Shown: piece by piece, positions 14,941-23,006 of the stretch
How positions within the stretch are numbered: the first letter of the stretch is position 1
How the letters are laid out: each line of letters begins with the position of its first letter
Assembly: GCA_031276835.1 (NCBI GenBank)
Contig: JAISMI010000036.1
Span: 1 to 23,946, forward strand
From: Holosporaceae bacterium
GTDB taxonomy: Bacteria; Pseudomonadota; Alphaproteobacteria; UBA3830
Length of the DNA stretch: 23,946 bases
Reading direction: 5' to 3'
Translations under genes and position numbers: made by a program
Notes under the pieces: generated by a model
The model's input: the letters and a program-made list of their open reading frames with translations, nothing else
Database searches by the model: none
What the model was told of the DNA's origin: nothing

Positions 14941-15879
14941 ATGGCGACGTCGTCCGGTGTTTGGAGTAGCGAGGCTCCTTCCAACATCGCTCTAATCAAG
15001 TATATGGGAAAGCGGGAAGGGAATATCCCCTGTAATATTTCTCTGTCCCATACGTTAAATAAGTTTACCACCAGGGTTTCCCTTGAGATTTGTTCCGGTA
15101 AAGACGATTTTTCCAATGAAATCGGGCTACCGCAGAAGTCCGTCGATCGTTTTTTGGAGCATCTGAAGCGCATAAAATACCGCTACAATTACGGCGGTTT
15201 TTTTCTGGTAAAATCCTTCAGCAACTTTCCCCATTCCGCCGGAATAGCCAGTTCTTCATCGAGTTTTGCGGCGTTGACCATGTGTTCGTTGGCGGCGATA
15301 TGTGAAATTAAGGGCGTAAATCTTCCTTCTCCCGAGGAAATGAGCCGATTAAGCCGAGAAGCGTCCGGCGCCTCCTGCAGATCGTTCTTTTCGCCATGGA
15401 GCGTTTGGAATGGCGACGGGGCTCGGAAAATAGACGTAAAAATCGGAGAATTAAATCACGATTTAGCTCTGGTGGATTCTCGACCAAAACAAATTTCCTC
15501 CGGCGAGGCCCATCGATTGGTAACAAGTAGTCCGCTGTTCGAAGGAAGATCAACAAGAGCAGAAAAACGTTTCGGAGATCTTATAAATTCCCTAAACAAT
15601 AATAAATGGAGCGACGTTCGTCAGATCTGTTGGGAGGAATTCCGCGACATGCATGCGCTGTTTGAAACGTCGTCTCCGAGTTTTGGGTACATTCAACCGA
15701 AAACGACCATGATTTTGGATATGGTCGAAGGTTTTTGGAGAGTTCGGGGCGACGGTCCTGTCGTCACCATTGACGCCGGTCCCAACGTCCATTTCTTGTG
15801 GAGAAAAGATCAGAACGAATTGAGGACCGAATTGAAAAATGCGATTCTTTCGATGGATAATCTAATCCAATTTATGTGA
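14941..15879 (+). CDS. mvaD: Diphosphomevalonate decarboxylase (GHMP kinase superfamily)
   Basis: ATP-dependent decarboxylation of mevalonate diphosphate to isopentenyl diphosphate, the last step of the mevalonate route. I start at ATG 14941 (312 residues), ten bases after GGAAAG (14925-14930); an in-frame TTG at 14923 has less support. Diagnostic blocks: APSNIALIKYMGK (12-24), the GHMP phosphate loop PHSAGIASSSSSF (97-109), SGASCRS (142-148, usually SGSACRS) and the catalytic aspartate D278 in DAGPNVHF. These resemble the gammaproteobacterial/Bdellovibrio-like branch. Related enzymes (phosphomevalonate decarboxylase, mevalonate 3-kinase) share the fold but the R/K and DAGPN pattern favours MvaD. 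It stands alone: no other mevalonate gene is in the window. It is convergent with comEC, nine bases away. Confidence 0.9.
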   Translation: MATSSGVWSSEAPSNIALIKYMGKREGNIPCNISLSHTLNKFTTRVSLEICSGKDDFSNEIGLPQKSVDRFLEHLKRIKYRYNYGGFFLVKSFSNFPHSAGIASSSSSFAALTMCSLAAICEIKGVNLPSPEEMSRLSREASGASCRSFFSPWSVWNGDGARKIDVKIGELNHDLALVDSRPKQISSGEAHRLVTSSPLFEGRSTRAEKRFGDLINSLNNNKWSDVRQICWEEFRDMHALFETSSPSFGYIQPKTTMILDMVEGFWRVRGDGPVVTIDAGPNVHFLWRKDQNELRTELKNAILSMDNLIQFM

Positions 15880-15888
15880 TCGTCGCAT

Positions 15889-17841
15889 TTAGCTCCAGGG
15901 GCGCGTTTTGGATTTATTGGATATGCGGCGGCGAGAAGGCAAATAGATTATTTCGGCGAAGTCGTTTTCTTTATCCAGCAAAATTGTGTTTGGAAACAGA
16001 GAATAAACTTCTTTATTTCTTGTGATCGTCGTATTTTGATTTTTCACGTTAACGACGTAGTCGTCGTTTGAATTTTGGAAGATATATTTTTGGCACGCCT
16101 TGGAATTAAGTCTTTCTCGCCTTTCGAATCCCACCGATTTAGCCCAGGCGGCCGTCATGGATCGGAAATATCCCAGATGACTGAAGCAAACGGCGTCGTC
16201 GGTTTTTATTCCAATGACTTTTGCGCCTGGCGATATGAAGATATCCGGAGTCGGACTAAAGCAGTAATAAATCGCGCCGAACGCCGCTCCGATAAGGCCG
16301 AAAAAGCGGATTTTATGATGGATTAGCGTCAATAGGAGTCCGGAAAAGACAAATATCGCCATATTCGCGGTTGTCGGAGTGGACATAATGAAGTGAGAAC
16401 CTGGCAACTGCGACGATAGCTCGGAAATTTTCGTTAGAATATTAACGCCGTATCCCATTAGCAGAATAAACGGCCGAGCCAGGTCAAACGCCATGAAAAA
16501 TAAAGCGATTATAGCCGTCGGCATGACGAAAAACGTCATGAGGGGAATGGATGCAATGTTGGCGAGAATACTATTTAGAGTCAGTTGATTAAACGTATAA
16601 ACTGAAAATATTGCCGTCGGAATGGAGGCAACCATTGTGGTGGATATAATACTGAATAGCGTCTTAAAAAATCCAGAGAAATTCCAGATTCTTTCGTAGA
16701 AGGCGACGATGGCAATTACCGCTCCAAAGGACATTTGGAAACTGGGGAATAAAATTACTTCGGGAGAAAATACCATTATGATCGTTGCGGCAATGGCTAC
16801 CGATCGCATAGTCAACGAGCATCTTTCGATTATAATTGCCGCGATAATTATCGTATGCATGATAAATGCTCGCCGAGACGGTACGGAATTTCCAGAAATA
16901 TACAAATAAAACAGTACCGCCGCCCAAGAAATTAAAGCGGAGATTTTTTTCACGTCGTAAAACATGCAGATGCGGGGAAAACAGCACAGAAGAATCCGAA
17001 AGAGCCAAAAGATAAAAAATCCAATTATTCCCATATGCAGACCGGAAATTGCGAGCAAATGAGCGGTTCCAGAATTGGCGAAATATCCGCGGATTTCCTT
17101 TGAAATTTCAGATTTGTTGCCGGTAACGAGCGCCTTTGAAACGGCGGCAATTTCCTTGGGAAGATATTTTTCGATTTTTTTATCTATGGAATGTCGGAGT
17201 TGATTAATAAACATGCCGAGAGAGGATTTTTTCGGGGTTTTCAATATCTTCGGTTCTTTTACTATGAAGCCGCGGGCGCCGATTCCTTTGAAATATTGCT
17301 GCTTTTTAAAATCGTAGGCGTTGGGGAACGCCTGCGGATATATGGGGGATAAGATCGCGCGAAATAAAGTTTTTGTTCCGGGAGGGTAGTCTTTTTTCGA
17401 CGCCGTCGCTTTTTTTCCCCGCCACGTGAGTTGCAGTTTGCGCAGCTGAGGATATTTTCTAATTTTTGCGGAATCCAAAGTAAAAATCAGGCCTTTTTCC
17501 GTTTTTTCACAGGATTCCACCACTCCAACCAGCGAAATTATTTTTTTATCGTTTTCGGATAGCATGAACGTATCTACGGTTTTTGTACGCAGCTGCGAGG
17601 CGAAAAAACCGAAACTAACGGTTAGCAGCGCGTAGAAAATCCATCTGCGAGACCGGACGAAAATACTTGCCGCCGCCGTCAGAGCAAAAGTAATGGAATT
17701 CAATAGAAAGTTGGGCTCGTCGTCGAGGGAGAAATATAGACTTATTCCTATGCCCATTCCGACCGGTATGAGATTGGGAAATCGATGTTTTTCACTCTCG
17801 CAGAAGTCATTAAGAAAATTTTGAAGTCTAATACTATACAT
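15889..17841 (-). CDS. comEC: ComEC/Rec2-family DNA-uptake channel protein
   Basis: Polytopic inner-membrane protein of 650 residues expected to pass single-stranded DNA into the cytoplasm during natural transformation. An N-terminal pair of hydrophobic segments and a DUF4131-type soluble domain (about 25-190, including the PPGTKTLFRAIL and FPNAYDF blocks) precede the Competence domain (about 240-510) with its signature HLLAISGLHMG (261-271) and several membrane spans. The C-terminal part (about 520-650) is short and has no HxHxDH, so the metallo-beta-lactamase-type nuclease domain seen in Bacillus-type ComEC is missing, as in many alphaproteobacterial versions. Divergent from gltX with a 56-base gap. 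Whether the organism is competent cannot be judged, as no other com/pil genes are here. Confidence 0.92.
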   Translation of the reverse strand: MYSIRLQNFLNDFCESEKHRFPNLIPVGMGIGISLYFSLDDEPNFLLNSITFALTAAASIFVRSRRWIFYALLTVSFGFFASQLRTKTVDTFMLSENDKKIISLVGVVESCEKTEKGLIFTLDSAKIRKYPQLRKLQLTWRGKKATASKKDYPPGTKTLFRAILSPIYPQAFPNAYDFKKQQYFKGIGARGFIVKEPKILKTPKKSSLGMFINQLRHSIDKKIEKYLPKEIAAVSKALVTGNKSEISKEIRGYFANSGTAHLLAISGLHMGIIGFFIFWLFRILLCCFPRICMFYDVKKISALISWAAVLFYLYISGNSVPSRRAFIMHTIIIAAIIIERCSLTMRSVAIAATIIMVFSPEVILFPSFQMSFGAVIAIVAFYERIWNFSGFFKTLFSIISTTMVASIPTAIFSVYTFNQLTLNSILANIASIPLMTFFVMPTAIIALFFMAFDLARPFILLMGYGVNILTKISELSSQLPGSHFIMSTPTTANMAIFVFSGLLLTLIHHKIRFFGLIGAAFGAIYYCFSPTPDIFISPGAKVIGIKTDDAVCFSHLGYFRSMTAAWAKSVGFERRERLNSKACQKYIFQNSNDDYVVNVKNQNTTITRNKEVYSLFPNTILLDKENDFAEIIYLPSRRRISNKSKTRPWS

Positions 17842-17897
17842 TTACTCTCGAGCGTTTAGTCTATAGAATACGTTCAATTATTTTATGAAGAGTAAAA

Positions 17898-19268
17898 ATG
17901 GATTCTAATATTGTTACGCGTTTTGCGCCGTCTCCCACTGGATTTTTGCACATTGGAGGAGCCAGAACCGCTCTTTTTAATTGGTTATTGGCCCGTCATT
18001 TTGGCGGTAAATTTCTTTTGAGAATCGAAGATACGGATCGCGAAAGATCTACGCGGAAAGCGGTGGACGCCATTCTCGATGGGTTGCTATGGCTGGGAAT
18101 AAATTGGGACGACGAACCGATTTTCCAGTCCTCCAGACTTAATTATCATGCTGAGCTGGCTGAAAAATTGGTGAAAGAGGGCAAAGCCTATCGCTGTTAT
18201 TGTACTCCGGATGAGCTGGAAGCCATGCGAGAGGAGGCCAAGAATCGCGGACTATCTCCCAAGTACAACGGGATGTGGAGGGATCGCGATCCCAGGGACG
18301 CGCCGTCCGGAGTGAAGCCGGTTATTCGCCTAAAAGCGCCTTTGGAGGGCGAGACCACTCTACGTGACATTGTTCAGGGGGAAATAACCGTCTCCAACGA
18401 TCAGTTGGACGATATGATTTTGGTTAGAAGCGACGGGACTCCGACTTTTATGCTGTCGGTGGTGGCGGACGATCACGACATGGGAGTAACTCATGTGATT
18501 CGCGGCGACGATCATCTAACAAATACATTTCGTCATATGCAGATATTTAACGCGTTTGGCTGGAATATTCCCCAATACGGGCATATACCGCTAATCCACG
18601 GACCGGACGGAGCGAAATTATCAAAACGCCATGGAGCGTTGGGAATTAACGCATATCGGGACATGGGATATTTGCCGGAAGCGGTTTGCAATTGTCTGCT
18701 CCGTCTGGGATGGTCCCATGGGAACGATGAAATTATATCTAGGGATCAGGCGGTGGAATGGTTTACGGCGGATAACCTTGGAAAATCGGCGTCCCGATTG
18801 GATTTTTCGAAATTGGCCAATTTAAACGGACACTATATGCGAATCGCAGACAATGATCGTCTTCTGGAAGAGCTGCTTCGGATAATTGGAGACGTTTCCG
18901 AGGAAAGACAACGTCGTCTTATGATCGGTATGAATGGACTGAAGCAACGGGCCAAGACGATGTTGGAATTGCGAGATATTGCGTCCATATACGTGGACGA
19001 TTTTATTCCCATAAGGATTGACGCCGATTCTAGAGAAATTTTACATAAGATTTTTTTGAAATTGGAATCAATTCAAGATTGGAGCGAAGAAAATCTCGAC
19101 AAAAAATTGCGAGAATTTTCCGCGGAGATTGGTATTTCATTTGGAAAAATAGCTCAATATTTGAGAAACGTCCTCGCCGGAAAGAAAATTACGCCGAGCA
19201 TATTCGAAATGTTAGTTGCGTTTGGAAAAAATGAAAGTATGAGTAGAATAAAAGCTGTGCTATGGTAA
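17898..19268 (+). CDS. gltX: Glutamyl-tRNA synthetase
   Basis: Class I synthetase that attaches glutamate to tRNA-Glu (and, in bacteria using GatCAB, possibly tRNA-Gln). It is 456 residues, normal length. The HIGH-type motif is FLHIGGARTALFN (H18-G21) and the KMSKS loop is K240-LSKR-HG; the GHIPLIHGPDG block and the alphaproteobacterial-type LLRLGWSHGNDE segment follow. The C-terminal anticodon-binding helical domain is complete. Many alphaproteobacteria carry two GltX paralogues, one specialised for tRNA-Gln; which of these this is cannot be decided here. Start ATG 17898, with GAAGAG just upstream. 37 bases separate it from the tolC-like gene. Confidence 0.96.
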   Translation: MDSNIVTRFAPSPTGFLHIGGARTALFNWLLARHFGGKFLLRIEDTDRERSTRKAVDAILDGLLWLGINWDDEPIFQSSRLNYHAELAEKLVKEGKAYRCYCTPDELEAMREEAKNRGLSPKYNGMWRDRDPRDAPSGVKPVIRLKAPLEGETTLRDIVQGEITVSNDQLDDMILVRSDGTPTFMLSVVADDHDMGVTHVIRGDDHLTNTFRHMQIFNAFGWNIPQYGHIPLIHGPDGAKLSKRHGALGINAYRDMGYLPEAVCNCLLRLGWSHGNDEIISRDQAVEWFTADNLGKSASRLDFSKLANLNGHYMRIADNDRLLEELLRIIGDVSEERQRRLMIGMNGLKQRAKTMLELRDIASIYVDDFIPIRIDADSREILHKIFLKLESIQDWSEENLDKKLREFSAEIGISFGKIAQYLRNVLAGKKITPSIFEMLVAFGKNESMSRIKAVLW

Positions 19269-19305
19269 AATAGAATTTTGGCGTTTATGTAATTGAGGTG
19301 TTGTT

Positions 19306-20619
19306 GTGAGAGGTATATCTTTTGTGGCGTTTATTGCGTGTTGCGGCGTTAGAGCGGCGACTTTTGAGGAGGCTGTAGTGGCCGCCTACAACAATAATCC
19401 CGGCTGGTTTGCCAGTCAGACGGAGAAAAGAATCGTCGACGAACAATTTACGCAGGCGCAAATGATGTTTCTGCCGGACGTTAGCGGGAAAGTATCGACT
19501 TCCCGAAGGAAAACGGAGTTTGTTGGAACCGACGCAAATTATAATCCTCCCATATCAAATGTGCGCGGATCTTCCAAACAGACTGATACGGGGATGACCG
19601 TTACCGTAACGCAAAATTTATTCAACGGTTTTTCCACCGTTAATGCCATAAAAGCCAGCGATAACGACGCCAAAGCCGCCTATCATAAATTAAAATTCGA
19701 GGAGCAAAACCTGATCGTTAAGGTGCTGGAGGCCTATACCAAAATATGGGTTGGACGTCAAAAGGTCGCCGCCATGAGGAAGAAGGAGGAAAATCTAAAA
19801 AAGACGCTGGATTCGCAAAACAGCAGTCTGGAGGCGGGAGTAGTGACTCCTTCCGACGTCGCCCAGGCGAGCGCCAACCATCAGAAGGCGATTTTTGAAA
19901 GAATTGAAGCGGAAACGGAATTATTTTCCGCCGAATCCGAATTTGAAAAATTAACCGGCCTAAAAGCCGATAAGAATTTGGAATTGCCGGATTTAAATAT
20001 TCAATTGCCGGAAAGTTTGGACAAACTAATCTCTCAGGCGTTAACCTCGGACCATTCGATTAAGTACTATCAGTTAACGAAGAAATCTGCGGAGCATAAA
20101 CTATATGCGACAAGAGGCGGACTGTCTCCGAGATGCGATTTAGCGTTACAGGCGGGAAGATCTCTCAGCAAACGGAGTTATAATGACTCTCAAAATAATT
20201 ATGTTGCGTCTCTAGAAGTGACCGTTCCGATTTTTTCCAATTCGCAATCTCAGGGAAACACCTATTCGTCCATTGCAATTGCCAGCCAAAAAGCTCTGGA
20301 GGCGAAATTTAGGGAGGAAGACGTCGTTTTGGAGGTCAAGAAAAATTGCGTCGTAAATTGGAATACGCATCTTTCGGCGGCCGCCATGATAAATGCCAGT
20401 AGATCTGCGGTTAAGAGCGCAGAACTGAGTTCCGCCAGCAATCTAGAAGAAAGCGAAATGGGGACTAAATCCAACACCGACGTTCTTGTTAAGGAAAATC
20501 AATTGCTGGAATCCCGCATTGATCTCGCCAAGTCCAGAGGTCAAAAATTAGTCGCCGTCGTTAAGCTTTATGCGTTGACGGGAAATCTTAGTTTGAGCTC
20601 CATTTTAAAAAAGAAATAG
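19306..20619 (+). CDS. tolC: TolC-family outer-membrane efflux/secretion protein
   Basis: Outer-membrane channel component of type I secretion and RND efflux systems. It has 437 residues; the GTG start follows GAGGTG at 19295-19300 and a signal peptide ends near VRA-ATF (about residue 18). The mature protein begins with TFEEAVVAAYNNNPGW, the usual start of the first OEP repeat, followed by two long alpha-helical repeats rich in Glu/Lys/Ala; GVVTPSDVAQASAN (about 180) is the typical L/V-x-T-x-x-D-V motif and its second-repeat counterpart GTKSNTDVLVKENQLLESRIDLA is near residue 385. The two-fold repeat is as expected for the trimeric tunnel. No ABC transporter or membrane-fusion gene is next to it, so its partner is encoded elsewhere. 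Confidence 0.92.
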   Translation: MRGISFVAFIACCGVRAATFEEAVVAAYNNNPGWFASQTEKRIVDEQFTQAQMMFLPDVSGKVSTSRRKTEFVGTDANYNPPISNVRGSSKQTDTGMTVTVTQNLFNGFSTVNAIKASDNDAKAAYHKLKFEEQNLIVKVLEAYTKIWVGRQKVAAMRKKEENLKKTLDSQNSSLEAGVVTPSDVAQASANHQKAIFERIEAETELFSAESEFEKLTGLKADKNLELPDLNIQLPESLDKLISQALTSDHSIKYYQLTKKSAEHKLYATRGGLSPRCDLALQAGRSLSKRSYNDSQNNYVASLEVTVPIFSNSQSQGNTYSSIAIASQKALEAKFREEDVVLEVKKNCVVNWNTHLSAAAMINASRSAVKSAELSSASNLEESEMGTKSNTDVLVKENQLLESRIDLAKSRGQKLVAVVKLYALTGNLSLSSILKKK

Positions 20620-20645
20620 CATATAATAATTTGGAAAGGCTAATA

Positions 20646-21185
20646 ATGGTTGATAAAAATTCAGAGATGTCGTTGGATGAAGTTCTATCTTCGATTAAAA
20701 AGATGGTAATAGACGACGAGCCTCCGGTTTTAGATCTTACCGACATGATTAAACCGGACGGAAGCATCGTAAAGATAAAAGCCGTCGACGTTGAAAATCC
20801 TGATATGAGTTCTTTTTTGAAATTGGTGCAGGAAAACGCCAATTCGGTTTCCGAAATCAAGCGTAAAAAAGAAGAATACTTGGCTCAAAAACTACAGGAA
20901 GCTCCGATAATATCCGCGGACGTTTCCTCCTATCCCCACGAGCAAAAAAAAATCAAGAACGACGATAAATCCGACAAAGACGATATGGTTTTCGATATGC
21001 TAAAAAAGATAGCCGTTCCGCTTATCGACAAATGGATCGCCGATAACCTTTCCAATATCGTAAAACAAGAAATTGCAGAGGATCCAACAATCAAAAAATG
21101 GATAATCGATAATATTTCAGATATTACCAAAAATGTAGTCGAAGAAAAAATCCACAATTTACTACAAAACTACCAGGCAAAATAA
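20646..21185 (+). CDS. popZ: PopZ-like (DUF2497) polar organising protein
   Basis: Probable pole-organising protein that in Caulobacter anchors parS/ParB and recruits cell-cycle factors by self-assembly. It has 179 residues from ATG 20646, with GGAAAGG at 20633-20639 upstream; an in-frame TTG at 20631 is less likely. The N-terminal helix SLDEVLSSIKKMVIDDE (9-25) and the VLDLTDMIKPDGS segment (28-40) match the conserved DUF2497 N-terminus. The middle (about 45-115) is charged and probably disordered. The C-terminus holds two successive copies of the conserved WxxxNxxxIVxxxI helix (127-143 and 149-169), where I would expect one. This family is essentially confined to Alphaproteobacteria and is the best taxonomic marker in the window. 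A TATAAT lies at 20622-20627. Confidence 0.85.
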   Translation: MVDKNSEMSLDEVLSSIKKMVIDDEPPVLDLTDMIKPDGSIVKIKAVDVENPDMSSFLKLVQENANSVSEIKRKKEEYLAQKLQEAPIISADVSSYPHEQKKIKNDDKSDKDDMVFDMLKKIAVPLIDKWIADNLSNIVKQEIAEDPTIKKWIIDNISDITKNVVEEKIHNLLQNYQAK

Positions 21186-21267
21186 TTTTACGGCGTAATG
21201 TTATTGTGAACTTTATTTATGATGGCGTCTTGTGTATTGTTACTTAATTTTTAGTGATGGAGGGTTG

Positions 21268-21813
21268 ATGTTTCAAATAAGAATTCATGGCAGAGGGGGG
21301 CAAGGCGTCGTTACGGCGGCCGAGCTATTGTCGGTGGCGGCTTTCCTGGAGAAAAAATACGCCCAGGCGTTCCCAAGTTTCGGTTCCGAAAGAATGGGAG
21401 CGCCGGTCACAGCCTTCTGTAGAATTTCAGACAAAGAAATCCGATTAAGGGAGCCGATTCTTGAGCCAAATGCGTTGATTATACAAGATAAAACTCTGTT
21501 GGGATCATCCGACGTATTTAATGGAATTGTTGATAATGGATACGTTTTTATTAATTCTCCTTCTAAAGTGGAAAATAATTTGAAGAATATTAATCTGATG
21601 TGCATAGACGCCACTGGAATTGCTCTGGAACACATTGGGAAACCGATTCCAAACGCCGTTTTGCTGGGGAGTTTTGCCGCTCTTACGGGAATAATCAAAA
21701 TAGATTCCGTGATTGAAGCCATAAAAGCAAAATTTTCCGGCGTTATGGGTGAGAAAAATATTGATGCGGCCGTCGCCGCCTATGAGAAAACTAAAATTGG
21801 AGGTGTCGTTTAA
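21268..21813 (+). CDS. porG: Pyruvate:ferredoxin oxidoreductase, gamma subunit
   Basis: Gamma chain of a 2-oxoacid:ferredoxin oxidoreductase, which oxidatively decarboxylates pyruvate to acetyl-CoA and reduces ferredoxin. It has 181 residues from ATG 21268, normal for a free-standing gamma subunit; GGAGGG at 21259-21264 decides this start over an in-frame TTG at 21232. Signature RIHGRGGQGVVTAAE at the N-terminus, then FPSFGSERMGAPVTAF and the REPILEPNALIIQD block. The stop overlaps porA by one base (TAATG). No ferredoxin-like (delta) domain is fused to it. Confidence 0.93.
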   Translation: MFQIRIHGRGGQGVVTAAELLSVAAFLEKKYAQAFPSFGSERMGAPVTAFCRISDKEIRLREPILEPNALIIQDKTLLGSSDVFNGIVDNGYVFINSPSKVENNLKNINLMCIDATGIALEHIGKPIPNAVLLGSFAALTGIIKIDSVIEAIKAKFSGVMGEKNIDAAVAAYEKTKIGGVV

Positions 21814-23006
21814 TGCTTTATCAGTTAGAAGGATCTCAGGCCATTGCCAGGGCGATTGCTCTTTGTCGGCCGAAAGTCATCTGCGCCTATCCTATAACTC
21901 CCCAAACCCATATAGTCGAGGCGGCGGGAGAGCTTGTTAGGAGCGGAGAATTATCCGATTGCGAATATATTAACGTAGAGTCGGAAATGGCGGCGCTGAG
22001 CGTTGCAATTGGGTCGGAAGCGGCCGGAGTTCGCAGCTATACGGCTACTTCCAGTCAGGGACTGCTCTACATGATGGAGGCGGTCTATAATACTCCTGGA
22101 CTTGAATTGCCGGTTGTTATGACTCTCGGAAATAGAGCCGTCGGGTCGCCTATAAATATCTGGAACGATCATTCGGACGCCATGTCGGCCAGAGACGCCG
22201 GTTGGATTATGCTTTTTGCGGAAACCAACCAGGAGGCCGCCGATCTCCATATACAAGCGTTCAAAATAGGAGAACAGGCGAAGTGCCCGATTATGGTTTG
22301 CGTGGACGGATTCATTCTAACTCACGCCTACGATCAGGTGGATATTCCTTCCCAACAGGATGTGGATGAATTTCTTCCACCCTATAATCCGCATATTAGT
22401 TTGGACGTCAATAATCCAATGGCCATAGGAACAATGGTTTCGCCGGAGTACTTCATGGAAGTTAGATATCTAGCCCATAGGAAACAGATGGATATTGTTG
22501 AGATAATTCAGTGCACGGGGGAATCCTTCAAAAAGAAATTTGGACGGGATTCCGGAGGACTCTTGCATAAATATAATGTCGACGACGCCGAAACTGTTGT
22601 GGTGGCCATGGGATCCATGATCGGCACCATAAAAGACGTTGTGGACGAGCTGAACGACGAAGGAAAAAAATTTGGAGTTCTTTCTTTAACTTGTTTTAGA
22701 CCATTTCCGGCGGCCGCTTTGGCGGATTCCCTAAAAAATGCCAAAAAAGTTATAGTTATTGAAAAGGCATTTGCGCCAGGCATAGGCGGAGTTCTATCGC
22801 GAGAGATCGAATTGGCCATGTTGGGAGGAAATTCAGAAATAATTTCCATAGTCGCCGGTCTTGGGGGCAGAATTATCACAAAACCAATGCTTAAGGAGTG
22901 TTTTTTGAAGAAAAATAATGAAAAAACTACGTTTTTGGGTCTGAAAGAGGATACCATCGCTCGGGAATACAAGCCGATAAAATCATGCAATTACGGAGGC
23001 GCATAA
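21813..23006 (+). CDS. porA: Pyruvate:ferredoxin oxidoreductase, alpha subunit
   Basis: Alpha chain holding the pyrimidine-side thiamine diphosphate contacts. It has 397 residues, typical of the free subunit. Seen: EGSQAIARAI near the start, YPITPQTHIVE (26-36), the VESEMAALS block with the glutamate that contacts the ThDP aminopyrimidine, SARDAGWIM, and the transketolase C-terminal-like region with EKAFAPGIGG and AGLGGR. GGAGGT lies at 21799-21804. The one-base overlaps with porG and porB indicate coupled translation. The sequence style favours pyruvate over 2-oxoglutarate or branched-chain 2-oxoacids, but substrate assignment by eye is not certain. Confidence 0.92.
   Translation: MLYQLEGSQAIARAIALCRPKVICAYPITPQTHIVEAAGELVRSGELSDCEYINVESEMAALSVAIGSEAAGVRSYTATSSQGLLYMMEAVYNTPGLELPVVMTLGNRAVGSPINIWNDHSDAMSARDAGWIMLFAETNQEAADLHIQAFKIGEQAKCPIMVCVDGFILTHAYDQVDIPSQQDVDEFLPPYNPHISLDVNNPMAIGTMVSPEYFMEVRYLAHRKQMDIVEIIQCTGESFKKKFGRDSGGLLHKYNVDDAETVVVAMGSMIGTIKDVVDELNDEGKKFGVLSLTCFRPFPAAALADSLKNAKKVIVIEKAFAPGIGGVLSREIELAMLGGNSEIISIVAGLGGRIITKPMLKECFLKKNNEKTTFLGLKEDTIAREYKPIKSCNYGGA

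Noticed and set aside
20591..20627. Promoter for the popZ-like gene from TATAAT at 20622-20627.
   Set aside because: The only TTGA-like hexamer upstream (20593-20598) gives a 23-base spacer; the -10 alone is not enough to call a promoter.
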